A DNA stretch of 64,000 nucleotides from Babesia bovis T2Bo. Its lineage: Eukaryota > Apicomplexa > Aconoidasida > Piroplasmida > Babesiidae. Positions 21,004 to 31,574 of the stretch are shown in pieces (the first letter of the stretch is position 1; each line of letters begins with the position of its first letter). The stretch covers positions 481,001 to 545,000 of the forward strand of contig NC_010575.1 of NCBI RefSeq assembly GCF_000165395.2, given 5' to 3'. The position numbers and the translations under genes are program-made. The notes under the pieces were generated by a model. The model was not told the origin of the DNA. It did not search any database and saw only the letters and a program-made list of their open reading frames with translations.

Positions 21004-22961
21004 TCACCCGCGCCACAGGGTAAGGAGAACGGACAGCCTCTGTTCAATCTCAACAGAACGTATCGGCGCTGTATCAGCCTCCTGAGGTGCTATGTATATA
21101 TCTATAGAAGATCTGAGTACATCGTCCTTAGGCACCGACGCGCTATGGCATCCGACAAATCCCCTTGACCCCGCGAACTCCACAAAAGGCTCAGAATCCG
21201 ACACACCCGCAAATAAAAACAAATCGGGGATTGTTTCTTCCGTAAACTCAAGATATTTTATCATATCATGATCAACAGCGTACTCCGCAGGTAGCATCGA
21301 GGCTGGATAACCAGGGTAGAACGACCGTTGTAACAGTAACTGCTCACAAACACGCCTAGTCCTGTGTTCATTGGGTATGCATACCATGTTGTTTGCTGTG
21401 GTTAATTATTCCAGTAATAAACAAACATACCGATGCCAGAAATAGGATCACACGATGTTACCGCAATGAGAATTCCATTAACCCTGACATATGCTGGATT
21501 TGAAAGGAATGATACATTCTCTGGGTAATCAATGTCGTTGAAAAGTGAGCCCGCTGCATCCAACGGTGGCTGCGGTAACGGGAACCCAGATAACACATCA
21601 TAGCAATGCGGCACTACGAAGAAACGAGTAGCCTTAAGCTGGTTTACCTCAGCGAGTATAGCGATTTCATGGAAAAACCGCTTGTATATATACACTATAT
21701 CCCCAATGCGACTCAGACCTTCACCGTCAGCCTAAGGTACATGAAACTACGTTAAAGTAACGTACCGCCATCTGACGAACACTGACAAAAGGGCCCATAA
21801 TGAACACTATATGAGGCCGATCACGCTTAATTTTGCTGAAAACGTGCGCAAAATTCACAGGCTCCAATGTTTCCGTTAAGAGGCACCCGCGAACCACCGA
21901 TATATGCACGTTCTCTCCCTGGAAACGCTGACTGGTGTAGTTGGGATATACAGGCTCAGGAGCCGGTATTCCACAATCTGTAATATATACACACTCTTGG
22001 TACCAACCTACGTATTTTAGACGCCACGTAACGTACACCAAACTCATCCTCAAAACATTTTCCTGTCAGTGCAGCCATCTGACCGGGAAACAAACAAACA
22101 TTGTCCATGGAATGAACGTTGGTCACTTGCGCCTTCACACCATAGTCAAACACACGAGTGCCCTGGATAGTCACATTCAAAGCATCTATAGGAACGTCGC
22201 CCTCAGAGCCTATACGACCGTACACAGTAACTTCGTGGTCAGTATAATTCTTTAGGGGTTTAAAATCACATGGTACACCATTGGAAGTACAGAAATTCTT
22301 AAACAAATTGGAGAATCGCGATATCTTGTCATTGATGCAGGCATCAACTGCAGCCGCCGATGTTGTCGTACACTTGTATTCGGGGACGGGGTCCAATATG
22401 TCTGCAGAACAATACAGAATACATGCCAATGTAACATTGACACTAGCATATCACACTGCAACAGTCTACTAAAAAAGCAGATACTACGCAAGTCACTGGG
22501 ATGACAACATAGCGGCACTAAATCCTGTGACCAACCTACTGACATGCTTGACTTGTTAGACGTCTCGACACCACGCTTCAACTCGGTGCTGCCATTGTCT
22601 ACAACAGGAGCTCTGCGAAGATATATCTCTTCGACAGTAACTTGACGCTGGGCGTCCTTAGACTCCACGAATCGAAGCAGTTGTTCAGCTACCTGAGCTC
22701 TCTTAGCTTCCTCGGGACTTAGGGCGCCACGACTACTTGCCAACTCCAACTGCTCCATCAACCACTTGTTGACTTTCATCAACTCACGAGAATTGGCGCC
22801 AATCTCCTCTAAACGCTCTACCAGCTCATCAAGTAGAGACCACTTGACGCTGGAATCCAGCGCTGAGCGCTGAACTGTATGACATCCACTCGCACACTAC
22901 CTACCAGAATCTCAGATACATTTCCGATGGACACCTCATCGTTATACACGTCAGTGTCCAT
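21004..22961 (-). CDS. POLA2: DNA polymerase alpha subunit B
   Basis: Six exons: 22901-22961, 22488-22874, 22012-22401, 21766-21977, 21431-21731 and 21004-21395, for 580 residues. Introns are 26, 86, 34, 34 and 35 nt. The B subunit tethers polymerase alpha and primase. The OB-fold region contains PGQMAALTGKC. The inactive calpain-like/phosphoesterase fold shows RPHIVFIMGPFVSVRQ, FFHEIAILAEV, RFFVVPHCYDV and NPAYVRVNGILIAVTSCDPI, and the closing RVCEQLLLQRSFYPGYP block corresponds to ILTQRSYYPLYPP in animals. Every exon junction is in phase. The 26-nt first intron is the shortest in the window and its donor (gtagtg) was chosen by phase. Confidence 0.92.
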
Positions 22962-23038
22962 ATTTAAAACACTATTCAAAACGTGTGTATGTATACTACA
23001 TGTGGTTTCGATAGGATAATGATTTTACACTATAAAGT

Positions 23039-24687
23039 CTAATCGCTAGCGCGCTTGAAGCGCGATAACGCAGCGCCATCCACATCACCTTTAACACGGC
23101 GCCCACCATCCGAATCCTTATAGGTCAACGCGTCAACAACGCGACGCTTGGCCTCCTCAGGAGCTACGTCAAGGCTGCGTAATCTCTTCAACCGGTCCTT
23201 AGCAGCCTGCTGTCTTCGCTGGAATGTGCGTTCGTACTTCGTCAACTGTAACATATATGCAACTATAGATAGTTAACCTACCTTCTGGGCAGTGGACGCC
23301 TTCAATGGCTTGCGCCTCTTACGGCGGTTCATCAAAGCTGTGCCGCCACTGTCAACCTTATCATCAACAACAGCCTCCATATGGTCACGGTTGTAGTCAC
23401 CAACGTCAACGTGCTTTAAGGTCATAGTGTCATACGGAATCTTGTCCAACAGACGCTGCACCTGCCTCTTACTGCTAGACTCGTAAGGATTGGGCTCATA
23501 GGCATCAAAGTTAGCAATTCCAGCACCGGGAACTAGCATTGTAGAAAAACCAGTGCCTGTACCCACTGCACATATATCTTCAAACGGCTGGAACTGTATG
23601 TCATTAACCTGGTCACCATGATACATGTGGCGAAGATACAGACCAGGTGCCTTCACAGTCTGAGCCGTAAACACATCGCGGTAAAACTCCACACGGCCAC
23701 CCAAAGCCATACCGAGAATACCAGTTTGACTGACTGTCATAGCCTGAGGAGGTGTCTTCCCAATGAAATTCACATGGATAGATTTAGAATAATTACGCAA
23801 GTCCCAGGTACTCCAGTAACCGTCGAACCCAGATGTTGCCATATAATTCTGGTGTATGGCCATAGATACAACAGGGCCGCGGTGAGCTAGCATCTCAACA
23901 GCTGGGCGTCCCTGGTTAGGTGTCCACAAAGTAACCACGCCATTCCCATGGCCTAGATGAACAACACCGTTATCCTTGTTGTGACGCATCAAACGGCATG
24001 GACCCTTGCGGGTTTTGTAACGAGCTACCACCTGCCCGCTAGAAACGTCCTGCCATGCTAACTCACCAAATTCACCAATGGATGTAAGCAACCAAAACGG
24101 AGCCATGTAGTCAAGTTGATAGGTCAAACCCAAGTCACGCAACACGTACACTTCCATACCATGGTTGTCGTAAATGTGGACATACTTCTTCTGAGCAACA
24201 GCCATTAACTCATGGTTATCAAGGAATTGAACAGCACGAATAGTCTGCTTCACCGATATGTCAAAAAATGGCTTCATGTCAATAATGTCAAATAAAGCCA
24301 ATTGACCCTTGGAACCACCAAGCAACATATGACGACCATCACGAGTGTAGTTGGCAAAGTAAGGTCCCAGCGATAATTGTAAGTTAAACACCTTGCGCTT
24401 AGTGCCAACATCAACTGATTTCAACAATTCAGACTGCGATATGTGGTATGTGCGTTCACCCTCCTCGGGTTCTAAGTAACCAGGTTCATTTATGTGTAAA
24501 ACTGAAGTGGCTTCCAACTCCGATAGAGCATCATGCTTCAATTTCTTATAACGCTCAACGTTACGCTTAGACAACGCATGGCGAGCCTGGAAACATATCA
24601 AATCATATAGTATATACACACCTTTTCAGCTGTAGAACCAAACGATTTGGCGTGAAACGCCTTTGTATTCCTGATTTCAGTAGACAT
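23039..24687 (-). CDS. UTP7: SSU processome WD-repeat protein UTP7 (WDR46)
   Basis: Exons 24622-24687, 23282-24586 and 23039-23245, with introns of 35 and 36 nt, give 525 residues. The family (UTP7/WDR46/BING4) is a WD40 propeller of the small-subunit processome. Markers are ARHALSKRNVERYKKLKHDALSELE at the N-terminus, EPEEGERTYHISQ, LGPYFANYTRDGRHMLLGG, KKYVHIYDNHGMEVYVLRD, and HVNFIGKTPPQAMTVSQTGILG. The BING4CT tail follows, with YEPNPYESSSKRQVQRLLDKIPYD, then a basic coiled coil. It shares its 5' side, 507 nt apart, with CWC15. Confidence 0.93.
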
Positions 24688-25194
24688 TGTTACGGTACTG
24701 CCATATTCAACAACACAAACTAAACGAAAACCATCTCAATAGCGATACAGATTATAGCACAAATGTGGAATATATAAATTGTTAAAGTAAACCTCAGATT
24801 GGCATTCGAGTGTTATCAGATGTAGTGTTGTTGCATAAAGAAGCGTGACCTAAGATGGATAATAGAAGTTATAAAACCACACATGTTTGATTTTTTAATT
24901 GATATCAAAATCTGGCGTCACGATATCTAGTTACTAAAGTTGGAAATTGCTTTTGAATACATTGTCATATCGCAAGTATAGCTACAGCTCGAAGATCTGC
25001 CTACATGCTATGAACACTAAAAATAGACCTTTGCTAACTTTATGGATTGAATTCCAAGACTTCGGCGTCAGTGTCGACGTGTAGATTATATAAATACCCG
25101 GGGAAGTAGCATCATACCGTCTTATTTGCTGGGTAAATTTGGATTGGAACGATTCAGTCGTGGTGACCACTTTCAAGTAAATATCATAATCGCA
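24688..25194. other. Divergent intergenic region UTP7/CWC15
   Basis: 507 nt of AT-rich sequence between two divergent start codons, a candidate bidirectional promoter. An 80-codon frame on the minus strand runs through it and into CWC15; I take it as chance. Nothing else was seen. Confidence 0.4.
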
Positions 25195-25934
25195 ATGTCC
25201 ACGGCACATCGGCCAACGTGGCATAATGCCATAGGCAGGTCACCAGGAGGTACGTTGCTATAGAGTTTTATGATATTCTCAGCCAACTTCGGTACTTTTA
25301 AGGTATCGAGTCGCGATCTGCCGTCGCATTCGGAATTAAAGCGCAGAGCACCCCTGGAAATAGACAGTACAGAAAACAAGGCACAAAAAACAGCAGATCA
25401 CAAACGCAAGTTGAGCGAACATCTGGAAAACAAAGAACGTGAACACCGTGAAAAAAATGAACTGGAAGAACGTATCGGTGTGACGCGTAACTTTATACCA
25501 CTGGAAGATGCAGTCAAGTTGCTTAACCAAGATGTAAATGAATTCCCCGAGGATTCAGATGACTGCCCAGCTAACGAAGGGTCAGACTCGGAAGATGACG
25601 ATGAAGCCATGCTAATGCGTGAACTCGAGAAGATAAAGGCTGAGAAGGAAGAAGCAAGACAACGTGAAATAAAAGCAACTTTAGAATCAGAAGAAGGCAG
25701 GGAACGAATACTGAGCCAAAACCCACTGCTAGCCAAAACAACACAAACAAGAAGATGGGATGAAGATGTTGTATTCAAAAACCCTAATCGTGAAGTCAAA
25801 GAAAAGAAGGAGTAAGTTACTATATAGTGCTATAGACTATAGTATTTCTATCATTAACGGCGGTATACAGGTTCGTCAACGATATGGTGAGAAGTGAATT
25901 CCACCGAAGGTTCCTACACAAGTACATATCATAG
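25195..25934 (+). CDS. CWC15: Spliceosome protein CWC15
   Basis: Three exons (25195-25249, 25283-25811, 25871-25934; introns 33 and 59 nt) give 215 residues. The N-terminus MSTAHRPTWHNAIG is near-invariant in CWC15 and precedes LPSHSELKRR. A long charged coiled coil with an acidic centre follows. The C-terminus WDEDVVFKNP... FVNDMVRSEFHRRFLHKYI is again the family signature; it is split by intron 2, whose donor overlaps the apparent stop of the unspliced frame (GGAGTAAGT). CWC15 is part of the Prp19-associated complex in the activated spliceosome. Its stop codon is separated by one base from the stop of OLA1 on the other strand. Confidence 0.95.
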
Positions 25935-25935
25935 A

Positions 25936-27316
25936 TCACTTCTTGTTAGTCACGTTGAACTTGAAAAATATAATGTCACCATCTTGCACTACGTAGTCCT
26001 TGCCCTTCTGTAAATAACGACCGTTGCCCTTGACGTCACTCTCAGAGCCAAACTCAACGATGTCAGTGTAGTTATAAGTCTCGGCACAAATGAAACCACG
26101 CTCAAAGTCTGTATGGATGACACCAGCAGCCTGAGGAGCCTTGGTACCCTTGCGAATAGTCCAACACCTGACCTCATCGGGACCACAGGTGAAGTAATGA
26201 ATCAGGTTCAAGCAATTGTAACCGCTCGCAATAATCTTGTCAATCTTGCTAGTAGCACCATTCTTGTCCTTTAAGTAGGCTTCACGAGCATCATCAGTGT
26301 CAAAAGCCTCAAGCGCCGATTCAAATTGGGCACTGTAAGGAACAATGGGACCGGGGTTATTGTCAGCCACCCATTTCGCAATCTTAGGCAACCACTTGTT
26401 CTTCTGACGAACAAAGTCCTTCTCACTTAAATTAACCAAATATACCACAGGCTTAGCAGTAAGGAAGTTGTACTCATTCAGAATAGGTACCTCAGAAGCC
26501 TTCCAAGATGCCTGAGATATCCACTGGTTCTTCTCGAGAACCTCCTTAGCCTTAGTCATAGTGTCCAGCTCCTCCTTCTTAGACTTTATTTTCATGTTAC
26601 GCTGGTAAACCTTATTAATCTCTACCAACGCCTTGGTGCACTTGTCCAGATCCTTCAAAATCAACTCCTGGTTAATAGTCTCGAGGTCGTTTATAGGGTT
26701 GACCTCACCATCAGTGTGGATAATATCATCATCCTCAAAACCACGAACCTGGGATTACATTAACATAAAAGTAACTTTGGTTATAGGTTCTACCCAGCTG
26801 AAAGTAACTTACCACATGATAAATGCCATCAACAGCATCAATATGTGACAAAAATGCATTACCCAGACCCTCACCCTTGTGAGCACCCCTAACTAAACCG
26901 GCGATATCAAAAATAGACAACGAAGCTGCAATCTCCTTCTTTGGTTGAAAAACCTTGCATAAGTGCTTGAAACGCTCATCCGGTACTGTGGAATAATTAT
27001 AGTAATCGAATTTCACCGAAAATGTAGATTTAAAAAACTATTGTGAATAGAATAGAACGAAAATGTGAACTCAGAGTGATACATACCGTTGATTACAGCC
27101 TCGTGAGGGTTAATAGTGCAAAATGGAAAGTTCTCAGCAGGTACCATCTGCTTAGATAACAGATTGAATGTAGTAGATTTCCCTACATTTGGTAAACCGA
27201 CCAAACCCATCTTCAGGTTGTTGCGAGGCCTACAAAAGTTAACACATCATGGTATATAACTACCTTCCCAAGAGCACACGAGGCTCCTCTTGAGGAGCTT
27301 TATCTTTGGGAGCCAT
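25936..27316 (-). CDS. OLA1: Obg-like ATPase OLA1 (YchF)
   Basis: Exons 27264-27316, 27087-27229, 26813-26985 and 25936-26748 (introns 34, 101 and 64 nt) give 393 residues, the usual length. The P-loop [12 protein letters not shown] lies just behind a short lead. It is followed by [44 protein letters not shown], a coiled-coil insert, and a C-terminal TGS domain ([20 protein letters not shown]... [19 protein letters not shown]). OLA1 is a TRAFAC-class NTPase that prefers ATP and associates with ribosomes. The short 3' side is shared with CWC15: the two coding sequences are one base apart. Confidence 0.95.
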
Positions 27317-27869
27317 TTTGGAAATCAACAAAAAAAAAAGAAAGAATCCCTACACAGTGTAGATCAAATGCCACACGACATGACATCGACAAGCTAGAGG
27401 GTGAACAACTACTAGAGAAACATTTAATATTTATTAAATTCATATGTGATGTACAAGGTGTATATGTACTAATATATGTCTGGAATGAACGAATATCCCT
27501 TTACGCATCGCAACATAACTCGTCAGAGCTTATCAGTGAACCATTACGATTCTACGTTGAATTTAGGTTTAACAGAGTCATAACAAAGCATATGCAGGAG
27601 TTCATAGTTCTATATCGTAGTCTTAGATTGCCGCAACTCATAGACATGACGTATACGCTGCTAATTAGACATGATGTTGAATGCATATGTAAACGACGAC
27701 AAAGAAACTACACTCAATATTACACATCAAACACACATAAACAAAAAATGGTGATCCCTAAAACCCCTATGATAGGCTGACAGAGGAACAGACGACAAAA
27801 CGGGGGCGACACATACGCGTAGATCGATGATATGCGATGAATGCCTTTCCGGTAATAACCAGATCAGGC
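27317..27869. other. AT-rich intergenic sequence upstream of OLA1
   Basis: About 550 nt, AT-rich, with a poly-A run just upstream of OLA1 (27330-27339). A 62-codon frame at 27592 has no recognisable content. It forms the OLA1 side of a divergent promoter region. Confidence 0.35.
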
Positions 27870-28165
27870 CACACCTTTGCAATGTTTTAAGAGTAAAATA
27901 AAGCTACCAAACGGGGCGTCAAACCCCGGGAAATGTGTGATATACCCGTGACATGTGAGGCTTAACTGCGCACAATAGCCTAATTCGTCGAATAAACCGA
28001 AAGGTGCTCTAATAGCGCCCTTGGCAAGACGGAGACTGTCCGGGGGAACTAGCTACCCCGGCTACAGTCTGTAACAAATTGTTAAAACGCTGATGTGCGA
28101 CCCTAACTTGTGGACGCACACAAAACCATGCCCTGTGATCACCAAACACCGGTCACTCACGGCAC
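27870..28165. other. Candidate structured RNA or 5' leader, unidentified
   Basis: Sequence here is clearly richer in GC than its flanks and rich in inverted repeats. A hairpin at 28029-28071 pairs gactgtccgggg with ccccggctacagtc around a gaactagcta loop (6 bp, a small asymmetric bulge, then 6 bp). A second hairpin near 27915-27935 pairs cgggg with ccccg around gcgtcaaa. No ORF runs through it. It lies directly upstream of the EAF6-like start (28189), so it could be a structured 5' leader or an independent non-coding RNA on either strand. I could not match it to RNase P, RNase MRP, U3 or telomerase RNA. Confidence 0.35.
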
Positions 28166-28188
28166 ACACTGTCTAGGATTGCCGAGTA

Positions 28189-29151
28189 ATGTCGGCATCG
28201 CCTAGTACACTACTCTTACGCGGTGAGCGTACTGGATACGGTGACGCTGCCGCCGTGCAGGAGTACTCAGGAAGAGAACAACGTAGACAACCCTTTTCTC
28301 GCCAAAAAAGAGAGTTGACGGTCAACGACGCCACTGTCACACCAATATTGACCAAGGCCAACAGAAAAAACAGTGTAACAAGAGATAATAACCGTGTTGA
28401 TTCGAAATCGGAATTGGTGTCGACGTCATCACAGCGTTGCCCTAACAGAGGGGCCACAAAGGCCCCTCGAAAACGTACTGCACGTGGAAAAGGATCAGAA
28501 CAAGATGCTAGTGATGGTGGTGAAGCTACGTCAGACCTATCACGCTCCAGCAGTAAAACGGAGGATAACGTAGAACCAGAAAAGAAGAACATAGATAACA
28601 ACTCCTCAAACAAACGTGCAAGTAGGCCTTCAACAGACACTTCTAAAGGCGACACAGAAGGAAGTGCTCATCGCAAACCCACTTTAATTGATTCAACATT
28701 ACTAGATGAGGCGTTGAACGCCGAGGATATCGCAAAGGCGCAGTCGGACCTCCAGGATATTGACTCGCTCTCCCAATCAGCGTATAGTGTCACCGTATTC
28801 CCCGATGATGATGAACGCCGACGTCGGAAACGTAAATGTTCTCGACTTCAGGATACCATTGTCAAGGTACTTAACAAGACACGAGCTGATGTGACACATC
28901 TGGATGACAAAATTGCCACGCTAGAAGCCCAGTACTTCACACATCCAGAAGATACAACAGGCCTTATTAAAGGCTGGGAGAGCGGCCTTCTTGCTGGATT
29001 CTATCCGTCAACGCAAAATAACAAGGCACGTAAAAACGCGCCCCCTAAGGCCAAACTTGTGCTAGGGAAGGCGATGCCCCTCATCAACGAACACATCTTT
29101 TCACTCACAAGCTCCACGTGCAGCGTTTCAAAGAAGTTCTTTGAAAATTAG
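28189..29151 (+). CDS. EAF6-like chromatin protein (NuA4/histone acetyltransferase subunit)
   Basis: A single exon of 320 residues. The first ~200 residues are low-complexity, rich in serine, lysine and glutamate, with many potential nuclear localisation clusters. Near 230-275 a coiled coil followed by LEAQYFTHPEDTTGLIKGWE matches the hallmark of EAF6/MEAF6 (LExxYL...GNIIRGWD). EAF6 is a small accessory subunit shared by NuA4-type and MOZ-type acetyltransferase complexes. The protein is roughly twice the length of animal MEAF6 because of the disordered N-terminus. The rest is lineage-specific. Assignment relies on this single motif and the coiled coil before it. Confidence 0.5.
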   Translation: MSASPSTLLLRGERTGYGDAAAVQEYSGREQRRQPFSRQKRELTVNDATVTPILTKANRKNSVTRDNNRVDSKSELVSTSSQRCPNRGATKAPRKRTARGKGSEQDASDGGEATSDLSRSSSKTEDNVEPEKKNIDNNSSNKRASRPSTDTSKGDTEGSAHRKPTLIDSTLLDEALNAEDIAKAQSDLQDIDSLSQSAYSVTVFPDDDERRRRKRKCSRLQDTIVKVLNKTRADVTHLDDKIATLEAQYFTHPEDTTGLIKGWESGLLAGFYPSTQNNKARKNAPPKAKLVLGKAMPLINEHIFSLTSSTCSVSKKFFEN

Positions 29152-29176
29152 GGCAAATCTCCTAACCTACACACCT

Positions 29177-29727
29177 ATGGAGCAACAGCCTCCGCTGTAT
29201 GTGCGTATTGCGCAGAAATTACGCAAGGGTAACCAATAATATTGTAGTCTATATACATACATAGCTAACGATGACACACCCATGTCGTATCTAGAGTTCC
29301 GTGAGGCCGATTGTAGGTGGAATATCGAGTGAACAACATCACGCAGACAAACTCGCAAAGGAACGACAAGAAGTTACACGAATCATTGGACAACGTGTAA
29401 GGGACCTTTGCAGGTATGGAAGTAGCTGTATTCTTGTTGCTTAGTAACAAAGTACCCTATGATGTCTACAGGTCAGAACTTGATGATTACATCAACTGCT
29501 ACACGGGAAATAGATTCCCAATGTTCAGGTGCAGGGAAGATGCCGAACGTATGAAAAAATGTATCAAGCATTATGAACAGCAGTTGGTATGTCGCAAAAT
29601 AGATTGTAATACTCAGTAGAACACCCCGGAATACCAGCAAAAGATCATGGAAGAACGCCTAAAATCAGGAGATAGTTTTGTTGTACCATCCTTCCTTAAA
29701 CGACAAGTAGAGCACCAGGATAACTAG
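29177..29727 (+). CDS. CMC1-like twin-CX9C mitochondrial protein
   Basis: Five exons (29177-29228, 29265-29312, 29347-29413, 29472-29586, 29620-29727; introns 36, 34, 58 and 33 nt) give 129 residues. After splicing the cysteines fall into C-X9-C-X10-C-X9-C (CRSELDDYINC ... CREDAERMKKC), the coiled-coil helix-coiled-coil helix pattern of the CMC1 family. The downstream YQQKIMEERLKSGDSF resembles CMC1's YEECKMEYLKEREEF. CMC1 proteins sit in the mitochondrial intermembrane space, imported through Mia40, and assist cytochrome c oxidase assembly. The first twin cysteine appears only across the exon 3/4 junction, so the spliced model is well supported. Confidence 0.75.
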
Positions 29728-30014
29728 CATATCGCCACCTAAAGACTCTCTATTGTAGCATTACGGTTGTTTAGGATTGCATAGCAACCGATAACAGCAA
29801 ATGTAACTAAATGTAGTTTTATAATTCCCTTGACCGCTGCAGTAGTGTAGAACGAGGTTTTATTACGTGGATTTAGTGATATATAGATAGTTCCGTGATT
29901 GTCACTTTGTTTTGTATTCATATCAGAATTTATGTTATTACATGTAAATGACCATAGAAAAGATAACGTAGTGCTTATTGTACTTCTCCCAGAAAAATAC
30001 TATATAGTACGATA

Positions 30015-31574
30015 TTAAAAGAGTGTTAATAAATTGCCCTTCTCGTCAATGAAAGGCGTCATCATCCAGTTGTCTTCCATGGTTTGAAGGACAACAATGC
30101 CATCATCGGGTGAATGTGGCATAAAACGGGCAAATGTAGGAGGTGCCCGGAAAAACCCACATACCTCTTTATGATATGAATCCCAATGAGCTGATGCGCA
30201 TTCTGCGCTACAGTAACTGGGAATCCCACATTGATCGCAATAACGGAAATCAGGCAACTCGCCATCTATATGAAGCTCAGGCATGTCTAAATGAAGTATG
30301 CGCGTGCATTCTTTGTTGAAGCATGGTAATACCCTAGGAAATACACGCCATTCCGAAAAGTCGAACTTTGGGCCTGTTTGTTCAGTGGAACCCGGGAATG
30401 GTGGTAACGTCATCTTGGCAGTACCCAAGGAACTTATATCATATAGATCACCCAGTGCCATTTCTATTGTGCGATTTTTTTGGCACGTCAGTACTTTATC
30501 CAGTGATTTCAGCATACTGACGGCGATAGTGGCATAGTGGTGTCGGAATTCATTTCGTTCATCGAGTGTCTGGCTGTCATATAACTCGAGGTATGACTCA
30601 CCCTCGGAAACGGTTGTTGTAATGCATTTATGGAGAGAATCCAAACAACTACCAGGCAAATCATCCAAACATCCATCTTGATGACTCATGAGCAGTATGT
30701 CTGCCACGAATGTTACCATGTTGCAGCATGCCCTTGGACCCAATGCCCAGGAAAGTACAAGTACCACCGGGTCCCAAAGGGAATTGGCACAGGAAGTGTA
30801 CATTCGTTTAAAGAAAGTGGATGACCTCGATCCGAAGAATATAGTGGATGCTAACTCGAGGAAGTTACAAAATAACTTCAAGCGCTGAGTGCTGCAAGCT
30901 GATTTTAGACCCATGCCAACCTCCATCCACATCACACGCCAGAAGCCCGATGTAATGAATCGGTGGCATAGCGAATTGAGTCTTACTGTCGTACATTCCT
31001 GAAGAAATGGGAGTAGTGTACGCAACGCATTCATGTTAAAGCAGATGGCATCTTCGTCAAAATCGGGAATATCACGCAATAGTCGGCCTATACGATGCTC
31101 GAAAAACTGATATCCATTACCGCGAACGATCAATCTAAGGGAACCCGGCAAACGATTTGAAAGTAAACCTCCGAGTAAAACAAAGGCTGCACGTACTTTT
31201 ACACCATTAACATAGTTACAATCCGATAGCCCAAAAGCATGTGAGTCTTCAAATGGAACATCAGAATTGAACAGTGTCTTTAGAATTAACATACCCAAAG
31301 TATGGGTTACATTCGCCCAGAACTTGTAATCATGTTGGTGGACCAGACATAAGCCAACCCAATCGAAGTTAGGATTTAACTTAGAGTGGAAAAACAAGTC
31401 TTTTAAATGCTGTAAATCATCATTGCTTTGGCATGAAGGATATGCCTCTACATGGGTTGCTGAAGTAGCAGATTCGCCCGTTGGTGGTGGTTCCGTAACC
31501 CTTTGGAATGCCTGATCATCCTCATTGGCTCTGGGAATCAACAAAGCGCTTCTATACAATTGATTGTTCATCAT
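30015..31574 (-). CDS. MYND zinc-finger protein
   Basis: A single exon of 519 residues. Most of the protein is helical without a recognised domain. Near the C-terminus a MYND-type zinc-binding set appears: CFNKECTRILH, then CDQCGIPSYCSAECASAHWDSYHKEVC, with the expected C-X2-C, C-X3-C and H-X3-C spacing. MYND fingers mediate protein-protein contacts, often in transcriptional or methyltransferase (SMYD) proteins, but no SET domain is present. It converges on the CMC1-like gene with ~290 nt between. An open frame on the + strand at 30630-30888 is a shadow. Function is unassigned. Confidence 0.75.
   Translation of the reverse strand: MMNNQLYRSALLIPRANEDDQAFQRVTEPPPTGESATSATHVEAYPSCQSNDDLQHLKDLFFHSKLNPNFDWVGLCLVHQHDYKFWANVTHTLGMLILKTLFNSDVPFEDSHAFGLSDCNYVNGVKVRAAFVLLGGLLSNRLPGSLRLIVRGNGYQFFEHRIGRLLRDIPDFDEDAICFNMNALRTLLPFLQECTTVRLNSLCHRFITSGFWRVMWMEVGMGLKSACSTQRLKLFCNFLELASTIFFGSRSSTFFKRMYTSCANSLWDPVVLVLSWALGPRACCNMVTFVADILLMSHQDGCLDDLPGSCLDSLHKCITTTVSEGESYLELYDSQTLDERNEFRHHYATIAVSMLKSLDKVLTCQKNRTIEMALGDLYDISSLGTAKMTLPPFPGSTEQTGPKFDFSEWRVFPRVLPCFNKECTRILHLDMPELHIDGELPDFRYCDQCGIPSYCSAECASAHWDSYHKEVCGFFRAPPTFARFMPHSPDDGIVVLQTMEDNWMMTPFIDEKGNLLTLF

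Noticed and set aside
28095..28110. Possible telomerase RNA template (gaccctaactt)
   Set aside because: Only about one repeat unit of a telomere-like sequence, with no pseudoknot recognised. Apicomplexan telomerase RNAs are much larger.
27870..28165. Identification of the structured island as RNase P or MRP RNA
   Set aside because: An acagactgta...gcc stretch on the minus strand recalls conserved region V, but no matching conserved region I was found, so it is left unidentified.
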